Assembly: GCA_944322005.1 (NCBI GenBank)
Contig: CALUNL010000003.1
Location: forward strand, 186,001 to 250,000
Direction of reading: 5' to 3'
Length of the DNA: 64,000 nucleotides
Origin: an uncultured Alistipes sp.
GTDB taxonomy: Bacteria; Bacteroidota; Bacteroidia; Bacteroidales; Rikenellaceae
The position numbers and the translations under genes were made by a program. This document shows positions 45,739 to 55,111 of this stretch, one piece after another. Positions within the stretch are counted from its first letter, which is position 1. Each line of letters opens with the position of its first letter. The notes below the pieces were generated by a model. The model saw only the letters and a program-made list of their open reading frames with translations, was not told the origin of the DNA and made no database searches.

Positions 45739-46410
45739 TTACAACGGATACGAGCCGTCGGCGCACACGGCCGACTGCGTGAGTGTGGTAACCCACAACA
45801 GTTTCCCGTCGCGTGAAAGCTCCACCTCCGCCTTGCGGTCGGCATGCGTCCCGTTTATCGACAAGGCAAGTACCGGACGTCCGTCCTCGAAGGTCAGGTC
45901 AATCCAGTCGGGCGTCTCGGCCGTAGGACCGGAGTATATCGAGATATCGCAACCCTCCGAATAGTTGGTCAGAGCACCGCCCGTATAGCAGAACTCCTCG
46001 TCGGCATAGAGCGTAACATTGTCTGTACCGACCTGCGAGCCGCCCTCTGCAGCCTGTTCGACCGACACGGTGACCATGGTCTCGCCGCATGTTATGTTGA
46101 CGCCGGCACGACGCACGCGTCCCGACGTATTCGTCCCGAACGTTAGCATTATTTCGTTGCGTCCTGCCACCCCGCTCGAAGGCGTGACGGTAATCCAGGT
46201 GGCGTCCAGGCCGTCGGACGACATGTCCACCACACGCGTCTGCCACTCCGCCGCAGCCGTAAAGGCAAACGGTCCCACGGAGGTGCAGTCGGCGGCGACG
46301 CTGTTGAACAGCATCGTACGGTCGTAACCGGTAATGGAGTCGGCCTCCTCCTTTCCGCATCCGGAAAAAAGCACCGACAGCAGAGTCATAAATATCGCAA
46401 ATCTCTTCAT
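45739..46410 (-). CDS. BACON-domain lipoprotein
   Basis: 223 residues. Signal peptide with lipobox LFSGC and G-K-E-E-A-D after the Cys (surface-export-like). Residues about 35-120 form a BACON domain (WITVTPSSGVAGRNEIML...RVRRAGVNITCGETMVTVSVEQAA, strongly typical). The C-terminal half is another beta module without a known family. BACON domains bind mucin or glycans in several surface proteins. It lies between rnhA (20 nt) and the DUF5131 gene (19 nt). Confidence 0.8.
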   Translation of the reverse strand: MKRFAIFMTLLSVLFSGCGKEEADSITGYDRTMLFNSVAADCTSVGPFAFTAAAEWQTRVVDMSSDGLDATWITVTPSSGVAGRNEIMLTFGTNTSGRVRRAGVNITCGETMVTVSVEQAAEGGSQVGTDNVTLYADEEFCYTGGALTNYSEGCDISIYSGPTAETPDWIDLTFEDGRPVLALSINGTHADRKAEVELSRDGKLLWVTTLTQSAVCADGSYPL

Positions 46411-46430
46411 GGCAAAATCTCCAAACGGCT

Positions 46431-46886
46431 TTATTCGGGTACGTATCCCTCATCCTCATATAGGCGCGCTGAACCGGCCGCCGCAACGGCAAGCTGGTCG
46501 CAACGGTTGTTCTCCACGGTCTGCGCATGTCCCTTGACCCAGACGAAACGGACGCGGTGTCGGCGGTAGACACGCAGGAACCTTATCCATAGGTCGGGAT
46601 TCTTCTTTCCGGAGAAGCGCTTCTTCTCCCAGCCGAAGACCCACCCTTTGGTGACGGCATCGACCACATATTTGGAGTCGGAATAGAGCGTAACCGACGA
46701 ATTCTCGATTTTCAGAGCCTCCAGTGCGACGCATACGGCCATAAGCTCCATGCGGTTGTTGGTCGTAAGGCGGAATCCCGCCGAGAGTTCCTTGCGCAGT
46801 TCGCCGCAGATAAGCACCACGCCGTAGCCTCCCGGGCCCGGATTTCCGAGCGAGGAGCCGTCGGTATATATGGTAATCTCCGCCAT
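46431..46886 (-). CDS. rnhA: Ribonuclease HI
   Basis: 151 residues. Catalytic set complete: Asp9 (YTDGSS), Glu47 (NNRMEL), Asp70 (LYSDSKYV) and Asp130 (NNRCDQLA), with His120 in VKGHA. GWVFGWEKK marks the basic handle region. It removes RNA from RNA-DNA hybrids. First gene of a three-gene minus-strand group; valS ends upstream at a terminator. Confidence 0.96.
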   Translation of the reverse strand: MAEITIYTDGSSLGNPGPGGYGVVLICGELRKELSAGFRLTTNNRMELMAVCVALEALKIENSSVTLYSDSKYVVDAVTKGWVFGWEKKRFSGKKNPDLWIRFLRVYRRHRVRFVWVKGHAQTVENNRCDQLAVAAAGSARLYEDEGYVPE

Positions 46887-46890
46887 AGTG

Positions 46891-46943
46891 AAAAATCATG
46901 CCCGCATGCAGGGCGCCTGTATGGCGGCCGCACATGCGGGCAT
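46891..46943 (-). terminator. Terminator of valS
   Basis: Minus strand: an 11-bp perfect inverted repeat (46933-46943 with 46898-46908) and then GATTTTTC. It sits between the valS stop (46952) and the rnhA start (46886). The 24-nt loop holds a second GC-rich fold. Confidence 0.72.
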
Positions 46944-46951
46944 CTCATGAT

Positions 46952-49582
46952 CTATCGTTTCAGAACCTCAAGCTGCTCACGTATGGCCGCAATCTTGGCC
47001 TCGGCGTCGCTCTGCTTGGCACGCTCGTTGGCTACCACACGCTCCGGAGCCGACGATACGAACCTCTCGTTCGAGAGTTTCTTCATCACGCTCGCAAGGA
47101 ATCCCTCATAGTATTCGAGGTCCTTCTCGAGCTTGGCTATCTCCGCACCCATATCGGCATCGGCGCCGTGCGGGATGAAATACTGCGTCGTCTTGACGAT
47201 AAAGCCCGTGTCGGCCGAATTCTTTTCCGAAACCGCAGTTACGGCGGAGAGGTTGCCCATCTTCACAATCACGGACTCGGCCTCCGACGGGTAGTTCTCG
47301 TCGGCGATGACCTTCAGCACCAACGCCTCGCGCTGCGGAACGTTCTTCTGCTTGCGGATGTTGCGTATCGAGGACACAATCTCCTGGACAAGGGCGAAAC
47401 GTGCAAGCATGTGCTCGTCGACACTGCCCGCCTCCGGCATCCTTGCCACCATGATCGACTCGCCCGGCTTGCGCTCGGCCAGATCGTGCCATATCTCCTC
47501 CGTGACGAAAGGCATGAACGGATGCAGCACAAGCATCAGCTGCTCGAAGAATCCCTTGGCCTCCGCAAGCGTGGCGGCATCGGAAGGCGAGCCGTATGCA
47601 GGCTTGATTATCTCAAGGTACCAGCCGCTGAAGTCATCCCAGAAGAGTTTGTAGGCCACCTTCAATGCATCGGAGATGCGGTATGAGCGGAAATCGTCGT
47701 CGATTTCGGCCAACGCTGACGACAACCTGTTGCGGAACCACTCGCCGGCGATACGGCTGCTGTCGCTCTGCGGCAGCGAAGCATCCACCGCCCAACCGTT
47801 TATCAGGCGGTATGCGTTCCATATCTTGTTGCCGAAGTTGCGGCCCTGCTCGCACAACGCATTGTCGAACATGAGGTCGTTGCCGGCACTCGTACAGAGC
47901 ATCATCGCCACACGCACGCCGTCGGCGCCATACTCGGCAATCAGGTCGAGCGGGTCCGGCGAGTTGCCGAGCTGTTTCGACATCTTGCGGCCGAGCTTGT
48001 CACGGACGATACCAGTAAAATAGACATTGCCGAACGGCTTCTCGCCGCGGTACTCGTATCCGGCCATAATCATGCGCGCAACCCAGAAGAAGATGATATC
48101 CGGAGCCGTAACCAGGTCGTTGGTCGGATAATAGTACCTTATCTCCGGATTGTCCGGATTGCGTATGCCGTCGAATACCGAAATCGGCCAGAGCCACGAC
48201 GAGAACCATGTGTCGAGCACATCCTCGTCCTGTCTCAGGTCGGAGAGCGAAAGCGATGCGTCACCCGACTTTTCGCGTGCGAGTTCCAAAGCCTTCTCCG
48301 CCGTCTCGGCAACGACAAACCCGCCCTTCGGGAGGTAGTATGCCGGAATGCGCTGGCCCCACCACAACTGGCGAGAGATGCACCAGTCCTTGATGTTCTC
48401 CATCCAATAGCGGTATGTATTCTTGTATTTTGCCGGCACGAAGCGGATCTCGTCCTCCATGACAGCCTTTATGGCCGGAGTAGCGAGCTCCGTCATCGAC
48501 AGGAACCACTGCATGGAGAGCTTCGGCTCGATGGCCGCACCCGTACGCTCCGAATATCCCACGTTGTTGGTGTAGGCCTCGACCTTCTCGAGAAGCCCTG
48601 CCTCCTCGAGGTCCTTCTCTATCTGCTTGCGGCAGTCGAAACGGTCCATGCCGACATAGAGACCGACCTTGTCGTTGATCGTACCGTCGTCGTTGAAGAT
48701 GTCTATCGACTCGAGGCCGTACTTCTCTCCGAGCATGTAGTCGTTCACGTCATGCGCCGGGGTAACCTTCAACGCACCCGTTCCGAACTCTATGTCGACA
48801 TACTCGTCACGTATGACAGGTATCGAACGCCCTACGAGCGGAACTATGACACGGGCATCCTTAGGAATGCCGGCATAGCGCTCGTCGTTCGGGTTCAGGC
48901 AGACGGCCGTATCACCCAGTATCGTCTCCGGACGCGTAGTGGCGACGGTTATGAAGCGGTCGGTACCCTCGATCATGTAGCGCAGGTAGTAGAGCTTGCC
49001 CTGCGACTCCCTGTAAACCACCTCCTCGTCGGAGAGGGCGGTCTTTGCGGCCGGGTCCCAGTGCACCATCCGCACGCCGCGGTATATCTTGCCCTTGCGG
49101 TAAAGGTCGCAGAACACCCTTATGACACTCTCGGTACGCACCTCATCCATGGTGAAGCATGTACGGTCCCAGTCGCACGAAGCTCCGAGCTTGCGAAGCT
49201 GCTTCAGGATTATGCCGCCGTGCTTCTCCTTCCACTCCCACGCATGGCGCAGGAACTCCTCGCGGGTGAGCGAAGACTTGTCTATGCCCTCGCTGCGGAG
49301 CTTGGCCACCACCTTGGCCTCGGTTGCGATGGAGGCATGGTCCGTGCCCGGAACCCAGCAGGCATTCAGCCCGAGCATCCTCGCACGGCGCACGAGCACA
49401 TCCTGCAAAGTGTTGTTGAGCATGTGGCCCATGTGGAGCATTCCCGTCACGTTCGGTGGCGGAATGACTATCGTATACGGTTTGCGGGTGTCAGGCTCGG
49501 AGTGGAAAAGTCTGTGCTCAATCCAGTAATCGTACCACTTCTGTTCGATCTCCTGCGGCGAGTACTTGTCTGCGATCTGCAT
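46952..49582 (-). CDS. valS: Valine--tRNA ligase
   Basis: 876 residues. Class I synthetase with the HIGH-type motif HMGH in [24 protein letters not shown], the CP1 editing domain (residues about 200-340), and the KMSKS variant [12 protein letters not shown] normal for ValRS. The C-terminus (about 810-876) is a coiled coil that contacts tRNA-Val. Stands alone with its own terminator. Confidence 0.97.
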   Translation of the reverse strand: MQIADKYSPQEIEQKWYDYWIEHRLFHSEPDTRKPYTIVIPPPNVTGMLHMGHMLNNTLQDVLVRRARMLGLNACWVPGTDHASIATEAKVVAKLRSEGIDKSSLTREEFLRHAWEWKEKHGGIILKQLRKLGASCDWDRTCFTMDEVRTESVIRVFCDLYRKGKIYRGVRMVHWDPAAKTALSDEEVVYRESQGKLYYLRYMIEGTDRFITVATTRPETILGDTAVCLNPNDERYAGIPKDARVIVPLVGRSIPVIRDEYVDIEFGTGALKVTPAHDVNDYMLGEKYGLESIDIFNDDGTINDKVGLYVGMDRFDCRKQIEKDLEEAGLLEKVEAYTNNVGYSERTGAAIEPKLSMQWFLSMTELATPAIKAVMEDEIRFVPAKYKNTYRYWMENIKDWCISRQLWWGQRIPAYYLPKGGFVVAETAEKALELAREKSGDASLSLSDLRQDEDVLDTWFSSWLWPISVFDGIRNPDNPEIRYYYPTNDLVTAPDIIFFWVARMIMAGYEYRGEKPFGNVYFTGIVRDKLGRKMSKQLGNSPDPLDLIAEYGADGVRVAMMLCTSAGNDLMFDNALCEQGRNFGNKIWNAYRLINGWAVDASLPQSDSSRIAGEWFRNRLSSALAEIDDDFRSYRISDALKVAYKLFWDDFSGWYLEIIKPAYGSPSDAATLAEAKGFFEQLMLVLHPFMPFVTEEIWHDLAERKPGESIMVARMPEAGSVDEHMLARFALVQEIVSSIRNIRKQKNVPQREALVLKVIADENYPSEAESVIVKMGNLSAVTAVSEKNSADTGFIVKTTQYFIPHGADADMGAEIAKLEKDLEYYEGFLASVMKKLSNERFVSSAPERVVANERAKQSDAEAKIAAIREQLEVLKR

Positions 49583-49692
49583 ATGCTATATCTAAAATTT
49601 TATCACGCAAAATACGTGCGCGTTATGAAACCAATGTAATAAAAACAAACCTGTCCGTACATACGGATGCGGGATTCATATGTTCCGACCCG

Positions 49693-49700
49693 CAAAATTA
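49693..49700 (-). promoter_or_regulatory. Possible -7 box of valS
   Basis: Minus strand TAATTTTG, matching TANNTTTG, 110 nt before the ATG; a TTTTG lies 23 nt upstream, a slightly long gap. The stretch 49583-50004 (421 nt) has no gene on either strand; it holds this box and the plus-strand elements listed next. Confidence 0.4.
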
Positions 49701-49831
49701 GAAAAAAACAATCGAAATCCGAGCAAAATCTCCTTTTTAACTCGCATTAAATCGAAACGCAGCTTTGAGGCATGTCCGATAATACCCGTATGCTGCATTT
49801 AAAAGCGCATCAGGCAAATTTATTGTAATAA

Positions 49832-49849
49832 CATGTAAAATTTTACATG
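49832..49849. promoter_or_regulatory. 18-bp perfect palindrome upstream of the peptide promoter
   Basis: CATGTAAAA-TTTTACATG is a perfect 18-bp palindrome that ends 3 nt before the -33-type TTTG. This is a typical place for a dimeric activator or repressor. It is A/T-rich, so chance is not fully excluded. Confidence 0.55.
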
Positions 49850-49852
49850 AAA

Positions 49853-49886
49853 TTTGTTCTACGTGAAAGAAAAAAGTCTAATTTTG
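49853..49886 (+). promoter_or_regulatory. Promoter of the peptide/surface-lipoprotein unit
   Basis: TTTG (49853-49856), a 22-nt gap, TAATTTTG (49879-49886). Transcription would begin near 49893, a few bases before the leader hairpin. Confidence 0.62.
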
Positions 49887-49896
49887 CATAAAACTA

Positions 49897-49955
49897 TCGT
49901 CGGCGGCACGTTTCATGTCATTTGGTTATGAAATGAAACAAACATCCGCCGATGA
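49897..49955 (+). promoter_or_regulatory. Two-tier hairpin at the 5' end of the leader RNA
   Basis: Outer stem 49897-49906 with 49946-49955 (10 pairs, one G-U) and inner stem 49910-49916 with 49933-49939 (7 pairs) separated by short bulges, 16-nt apical loop. It would form right at the predicted 5' end of the transcript. It could protect the mRNA or act as a regulatory RNA element. 49 nt separate it from the peptide ATG. Confidence 0.55.
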
Positions 49956-50004
49956 GTTTAATTTTCACTATAGGAGACACTATTTTCATAAATTTTAAAA
50001 ACTT

Positions 50005-50151
50005 ATGGTTAAAAAAACATTCTTTACGAAGAGCGACTATATCGCTCCGAGCATCAGGGAGGCAATAACCTCTCTGGAATGCGGATTCGCAGCGTCGGCT
50101 CCGTTCGGTGCAGACGACTACGAAGACGGAAACTCCGACTGGATGAACTAA
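50005..50151 (+). CDS. 48-residue peptide of unknown function
   Basis: ATG at 50005, TAA at 50149-50151. The product has a basic start (MVKKTFFTKSDYIAP), a middle with SLECGFAASAPFG and a very acidic end (ADDYEDGNSDW). There is no signal peptide. Short Bacteroidetes peptides with a Lys-rich start, a Pro-containing segment, a Gly/Ala/Ser turn after an acidic/hydrophobic stretch, and a DYE/DW-type tail occur next to BACON/fimbrillin-type lipoprotein genes; I recall the pattern but cannot cite a named family. It lies behind a clear promoter and leader hairpin, and 27 nt before a lipoprotein gene, which argues for a real gene. Confidence 0.6.
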   Translation: MVKKTFFTKSDYIAPSIREAITSLECGFAASAPFGADDYEDGNSDWMN

Positions 50152-50178
50152 TGTTAAACTCAAAAAAAGACAAGAATC

Positions 50179-52446
50179 ATGAAAAAATTATTGTTTTCGA
50201 TGAGTTTGATGTTCGTTGCATTGACTCTCACAAATTGTACTCAGAGCATGAATGAAGAGAATGTCGCTCCTTCCACCAAGGGCGGCTTCAGCTTCACCGT
50301 TAACGCCGACACCCGTGCCTCGCTCGAAGGCAACTCCGTGGTATGGCAGACAGGAGACAAGGTAGGATTGGGAGGCGTAATCGCCGACAACACCTACACC
50401 ACCGTACGTCTCTACGGCTTCAACTATGTGTCGGGAAACACCTTCACCAATGACACCAGCACCTTCACCGCAGACAATCAGTTCTGGGCAATCTGGCCGT
50501 TCACCCTCGACAGCGGATACACCGAGGTATACACCGACCAGTACAGCGAGCCTGAGAAGGTAAACGTAACCAAGGCTTATTTCGATGTCGGCTACAGCAA
50601 GGCCGGTATAATCCAGAACGGCGACAACGCCGACCACGTTCCGGCCGTTGCCCCTATGTACTGGATGAGCGAAGGCCTTATCAGCCCTGAGAACCTCGCC
50701 GTACAGCTTCACCACACCACCGCCCTGCTCGACTTCACGGTTGTCAACGGTGAGAGCGAGGATATCACGCTGAACAGCCTCAAGTTCTACGCTCCTTCCG
50801 AGACCAAGATCGCAGGTACGTACTACATCAACCTCTCCAACGGCGAGCTTACCCCATCGGGATCGAACTATGTATACAGCAACGCGACCGTTACCATTGA
50901 GAACGCCCCTGTTCTCGCTGCCGGTAAGTCGATGCACGTATACATGCCGGTTGCTCCGTTCAGCGTTGAGGCTGGCGAGACCGTACAGGTAATCGTATCG
51001 GCAGGCGACAAGATCTGCACCGTGGAGAAGACCTTCTCCTCGCCGCTGACGTTCGCCGCAGGAACCGTCAATCCGACCACAATCAACTTCGTAAAGGATA
51101 ACGTGGTAAGCAAGACTCTTACCGTTGCCGAAGTACTTGCCGAGATCAACAACGGTACGCAGGCATTCACCGGAATCAGCATACACGGATTCGTTTCGGC
51201 CGTTTCGCCTTCGTATAGCGACAACCTCTCTCAGGGCACCCTCGTTCTGACCGACAACGGCGTGAACTCCTCGTATGCCGGTGTAAGGCTCTTCGACAAG
51301 AACCTTGTAGCCCTTGACGGCGTAACCATCGGCGATGAGCTCACCATCAGCCTTGCAAATGCTACAGTAGGCGAGTTCGGCGGCGTTAAGCAGCTCTCGA
51401 ACATCGTAGGCGTAGACCAGACCGCAGAGGACGTAGTAAGCGTAGACAGCTACGGCAACGAAATCAATGCCAAGGTCGTATCCATCGCCGACTACACTGC
51501 AAACGTCGCAGAGTACGACAACGTATACATGGCATTCGAGAACGTTCACCCTGCCGCAGCAGGCGGAAAGGGCAACTCTTCGATAACCTTCACCGACGGA
51601 ACCAACGAACTGACCGTTTACAACTACTCGCGCTGGACCGCAGGTTCGGAGATAACCATCGCCGACCTTACCGGAACCCTCTACGGTCTCGGTTCGTCCT
51701 ACAACGGCACGGCACAGGTTGCAAGCACCCAGGTTTCCGACCTCGCTGCATTCATCGACCCTTGCCTGCTCGCGCTCAATTCGGTTATGTTCAATGCCAA
51801 CAACGGCTCTGCAGGAACCGCTCCTGAGGCTCAGGTTGTAGACATCACCGTTCTCTCCGGATATACGGTTGCCGTAAACGCATCCGACAGCTGGATTAAC
51901 GCACAGCTTGTCAACGGCAATACCGGCGTTGAAATCTCCGTGGCAGAGTACACCGAGTCGACCGAACCTCGTACCGGCACTGTAAACGTTGTCGTATCGA
52001 AGGAAGGTACAACGATAATCACCAAGACCATCGAGGTAACCCAGAACCAGGTAGGAAATACCCAACTGGAGGCCACTGTCGAATTCACTCCTTCCGACCT
52101 TACCCTTGCCAACAAGGAGATATCGGGAAGCAAGGACGGCGTAAGCATCCTGCACGTTCAGGGCGACAGCACAACTGCGCTCGTACAGCCAAGATCCGAG
52201 TGGAGGGTTTACAAGAACTCCAACTTCACGGTTACAGCTCCGGGCAACATCTCCAAGATTGAGATTGCATACAATACCGGCAGCAGCAACAAATATGTAG
52301 TAGCGCTTGAAGTCAACACCGGAAGCTTCACTCTCGAGGGAGCTACCGGAACCTGGACTCCAACCGGCGATACCACTTCGGTTAACTTCCGTGCAACTGA
52401 AGCACAGGCCCGCATCGACAGGATTTCCATTACCTACATCCAGTAG
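50179..52446 (+). CDS. Fimbrillin-like/DUF5689/BACON surface lipoprotein
   Basis: 755 residues. Signal peptide with lipobox LTLTNC. Residues about 28-305 resemble the fimbrillin family (TKGGFSFTVNADTRASLEG...VWQTGDKVGLGG is the N-terminal signature, with LHHTTALLDFTV and a beta-rich second half). About 310-545 resemble DUF5689 (OB-like: TLTVAEVLAEINNG...GFVSAVSPS...LVLTDNG). About 548-640 form a BACON domain (VVVSKEGTTIITKTIEVTQNQ). The C-terminal 110 residues are a beta module. Codon choice (GAC, AAG, GGC, ACC) looks biased toward high expression. Terminator follows. Likely an abundant cell-surface, perhaps appendage-related, protein (inference). Confidence 0.78.
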   Translation: MKKLLFSMSLMFVALTLTNCTQSMNEENVAPSTKGGFSFTVNADTRASLEGNSVVWQTGDKVGLGGVIADNTYTTVRLYGFNYVSGNTFTNDTSTFTADNQFWAIWPFTLDSGYTEVYTDQYSEPEKVNVTKAYFDVGYSKAGIIQNGDNADHVPAVAPMYWMSEGLISPENLAVQLHHTTALLDFTVVNGESEDITLNSLKFYAPSETKIAGTYYINLSNGELTPSGSNYVYSNATVTIENAPVLAAGKSMHVYMPVAPFSVEAGETVQVIVSAGDKICTVEKTFSSPLTFAAGTVNPTTINFVKDNVVSKTLTVAEVLAEINNGTQAFTGISIHGFVSAVSPSYSDNLSQGTLVLTDNGVNSSYAGVRLFDKNLVALDGVTIGDELTISLANATVGEFGGVKQLSNIVGVDQTAEDVVSVDSYGNEINAKVVSIADYTANVAEYDNVYMAFENVHPAAAGGKGNSSITFTDGTNELTVYNYSRWTAGSEITIADLTGTLYGLGSSYNGTAQVASTQVSDLAAFIDPCLLALNSVMFNANNGSAGTAPEAQVVDITVLSGYTVAVNASDSWINAQLVNGNTGVEISVAEYTESTEPRTGTVNVVVSKEGTTIITKTIEVTQNQVGNTQLEATVEFTPSDLTLANKEISGSKDGVSILHVQGDSTTALVQPRSEWRVYKNSNFTVTAPGNISKIEIAYNTGSSNKYVVALEVNTGSFTLEGATGTWTPTGDTTSVNFRATEAQARIDRISITYIQ

Positions 52447-52460
52447 ATAATTTCACAAGA

Positions 52461-52494
52461 ACAGAAAAGCCGCCAATACTGGCGGCTTTTCTGT
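52461..52494 (+). terminator. Terminator of the surface-lipoprotein gene
   Basis: A perfect 15-bp stem (52461-52475 with 52480-52494) and 4-nt loop; the second arm contains the T run TTTT within TTTTCTGTTTATT. Confidence 0.85.
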
Positions 52495-52643
52495 TTATTA
52501 TACCACACACAATTTCTCCGGCAGCCGAATATATCACATGCATAATATTCGCATCGGCATTGCGTTTGAATTACAAGAGAGACGGGATGGCATACCGATA
52601 TATATTTAATAGGGTTATATTCCCATTTTTCGGCAAAAAGAGT

Positions 52644-52651
52644 TATCTTTG
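52644..52651 (+). promoter_or_regulatory. -7 box of lon
   Basis: TATCTTTG, an exact match to TANNTTTG, 24 nt before the lon ATG. The upstream box is not clear (T-rich stretch around 52625-52630). The gap 52495-52643 has no gene. Confidence 0.5.
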
Positions 52652-52675
52652 TAATTTGAATTATCATGTGGAATT

Positions 52676-55111
52676 ATGGCAAAAAAAGATAAAAGCAACA
52701 AACTCGACATCGATGACCTGAATCTGCTGCCGGATATTCTGGACAGGAAGCATCAGATGATACCTATCGTATCGGGCGACGACGAGCCGCTCGAAGAGGT
52801 CAACGTGCCGAACATACTGCCGATACTGACTCTGCGCAGTTCGGTTCTGTTTCCGGGTGCGATAACACCGATTACCGTTGGCCGGGAAAAAAGCATCGCG
52901 CTCGTAAGAGCCGTCAATGCGGAAGGAGGGCTGTTGGGTGCGGTACTGCAGCGCAACAGCGAAATCGAGAACCCGACGCCGGATGACATGTACCGCATAG
53001 GTACGGCGGCTCGCATACTGAAAATCCTCGAGATGCCGAACGGCAACCTGACCGTAATCCTTTCGGGACTCGAAAAGATAGAGATCGGCGAATACGTCTC
53101 CACGGACCCGTATTTCAGGGCCAAGGTCACTCCGCTCATGGACAGTGCTCCGGAGAAGAACAGCGTGGAGTTCGATGCACTCGTGGATTCGATACGCGAC
53201 GTTGCACTGAACATCATAAACATATCCCCTTCGATGCCGAAGGAGGCAACGTTCGCGATAAAAAACATAGATTCGAGAAGGGGCATAGTGAATTTCATCT
53301 GCTCGAACCTCGAATTTTCCGACGAAGACCGTCAGATGCTGCTCGAGGCGCCTGGTCTGCTTGCACGTTCACGCAAGCTGCTCGAGATACTCATCCGCGA
53401 CCAGCAGCTGCTGGAGCTCAAGCAGGAGATACAGGAGAAGGTCAAGCAGGAGATAGACAAGCAGCAGCGCGACTACTACCTGCAACAGCAGATGAAAACC
53501 ATACAGCAGGAGCTCAACGACGGCGATGACGACGACATAGAGCGCATGCGCGAGGCTGCAAAGAAGAAGAACTGGAACAAGGCGACTGCCGAGTTGTTCG
53601 AGAAGGAGCTCGGCAAGGTCGAGCGGCTGAATCCGGCCGTCGCGGAGTATTCGGTACAGATGACCTACCTGCAGCTGATGCTGGATTTGCCGTGGAACGA
53701 CGTCACGAAGGACAATCTCGACCTAAAGTGCGCGCGCGAGCAACTCGACGCCGACCATTTCGGACTCGAGGAGGTCAAGGAGCGCATACTCGAGCACCTG
53801 GCCGTCATAAAGCTGAAGGGTGACCTCAAATCCCCGATACTCTGCCTGTACGGACCTCCGGGAGTCGGCAAGACGTCGCTCGGAAAGTCAGTGGCAACCG
53901 CACTCGGACGCAAGTTCGGACGCATAGCACTCGGCGGACTGCATGACGAGGCGGAGATCCGCGGCCACAGGCGCACCTACATAGGCGCCCTGCCGGGACG
54001 CGTCATCGAGACAATCAAGAGATGCGGTTCGTCGAATCCGGTGATAATCCTCGACGAGGTCGACAAGATTACCGTAAGCAACCACGGCGACCCGTCGTCG
54101 GCGTTGCTGGAGGTTCTCGACCCGGAGCAGAACACCACATTCCACGACAATTACCTCGATACGGAGTACGACCTCTCGAAGGTGCTGTTCATAGCTACGG
54201 CCAACGACGTCGGTGCGATAAACCCGGCCCTGCGCGACCGAATGGAGCTTATCAGCATCCCGGGATACATTCTCGAGGACAAGGTGCAGATTGCATCGAA
54301 ACATCTGATAAAGAAGCAGTGCGAGGCACACGGGCTGAAGGAGTCCGACATGGTCCTCTCCGACGGGATACTCAAGAAGATCATCTCGGAGTACACCCGC
54401 GAATCGGGAGTGCGTGCGCTGGACAAATCGCTGGCAAAGCTCGCCCGCTCGCGTGCGAAGAACATCGCGTTCGAGGAGGAGTACACGCCGGAGTTCTCCG
54501 CAGCCGACATCGAAAAGATTCTCGGAAAGCCGAAATACCTCAACGAGGAGTACGAGATAAAGGATATGGTGGGTATCGTCACGGGACTTGCATGGACACA
54601 GGTCGGAGGCGACATCCTCTACATCGAGAGCATCCTCACTCCGGGCAAGGGCAAGATTTCGCTTACGGGAAACCTCGGCGACGTGATGAAGGAGTCGGCG
54701 ACCATCGCCCGTGAATGGGTGATGGCACACTACGAGGAGCTCGGAATCGACAAGGAGCTCTTCGAGACGACCGACCTCAACATCCATGTTCCGGAGGGCG
54801 CCATACCGAAGGACGGTCCTTCGGCCGGCATTACGATGATAACCTCCATCGTGTCGACATACACCGGACGCAAGGTGCGCGAGCGCATAGCCATGACCGG
54901 CGAGACGACGCTCCGCGGGCGCGTGATGCCTATCGGCGGCGTAAAGGAGAAGATCCTGGCGGCCAAGCGTGCCGGCATAGTCGAGGTACTGCTGCCGGAG
55001 GAGAACCGCAAGGATGTGGAGGAGATAAAGAAGGAGTATCTCGAAGGGTTGACGTTCCACTACGTACGCACCAACAACGAGGTTCTCGAACTTGCACTCG
55101 AAAAGAGATGA
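52676..55111 (+). CDS. lon: ATP-dependent protease Lon
   Basis: 811 residues, LonA type. N-terminal LON substrate domain (about 40-250), a coiled coil, AAA+ module with Walker [10 protein letters not shown] and IILDEVDKI, and a serine protease domain with Ser716 in KDGPSAG and Lys759 in GGVKEK, 43 residues apart as in E. coli (Ser679/Lys722). It degrades misfolded and regulatory proteins in the cytoplasm. Its stop overlaps the kdsB start (ATGA). Confidence 0.97.
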   Translation: MAKKDKSNKLDIDDLNLLPDILDRKHQMIPIVSGDDEPLEEVNVPNILPILTLRSSVLFPGAITPITVGREKSIALVRAVNAEGGLLGAVLQRNSEIENPTPDDMYRIGTAARILKILEMPNGNLTVILSGLEKIEIGEYVSTDPYFRAKVTPLMDSAPEKNSVEFDALVDSIRDVALNIINISPSMPKEATFAIKNIDSRRGIVNFICSNLEFSDEDRQMLLEAPGLLARSRKLLEILIRDQQLLELKQEIQEKVKQEIDKQQRDYYLQQQMKTIQQELNDGDDDDIERMREAAKKKNWNKATAELFEKELGKVERLNPAVAEYSVQMTYLQLMLDLPWNDVTKDNLDLKCAREQLDADHFGLEEVKERILEHLAVIKLKGDLKSPILCLYGPPGVGKTSLGKSVATALGRKFGRIALGGLHDEAEIRGHRRTYIGALPGRVIETIKRCGSSNPVIILDEVDKITVSNHGDPSSALLEVLDPEQNTTFHDNYLDTEYDLSKVLFIATANDVGAINPALRDRMELISIPGYILEDKVQIASKHLIKKQCEAHGLKESDMVLSDGILKKIISEYTRESGVRALDKSLAKLARSRAKNIAFEEEYTPEFSAADIEKILGKPKYLNEEYEIKDMVGIVTGLAWTQVGGDILYIESILTPGKGKISLTGNLGDVMKESATIAREWVMAHYEELGIDKELFETTDLNIHVPEGAIPKDGPSAGITMITSIVSTYTGRKVRERIAMTGETTLRGRVMPIGGVKEKILAAKRAGIVEVLLPEENRKDVEEIKKEYLEGLTFHYVRTNNEVLELALEKR

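Noticed and set aside
49918-50163. 81-codon minus-strand frame opposite the 48-residue peptide gene
   Set aside because: It spans the leader hairpin and lies opposite the better-supported peptide frame, which has a promoter and downstream partner.
50188-52155. 655-codon open frame on the minus strand across the fimbrillin-like gene
   Set aside because: Antisense shadow. The plus-strand protein has a lipobox, known domains and a terminator; the minus-strand product is Gly/Arg/Val-rich without similarity.
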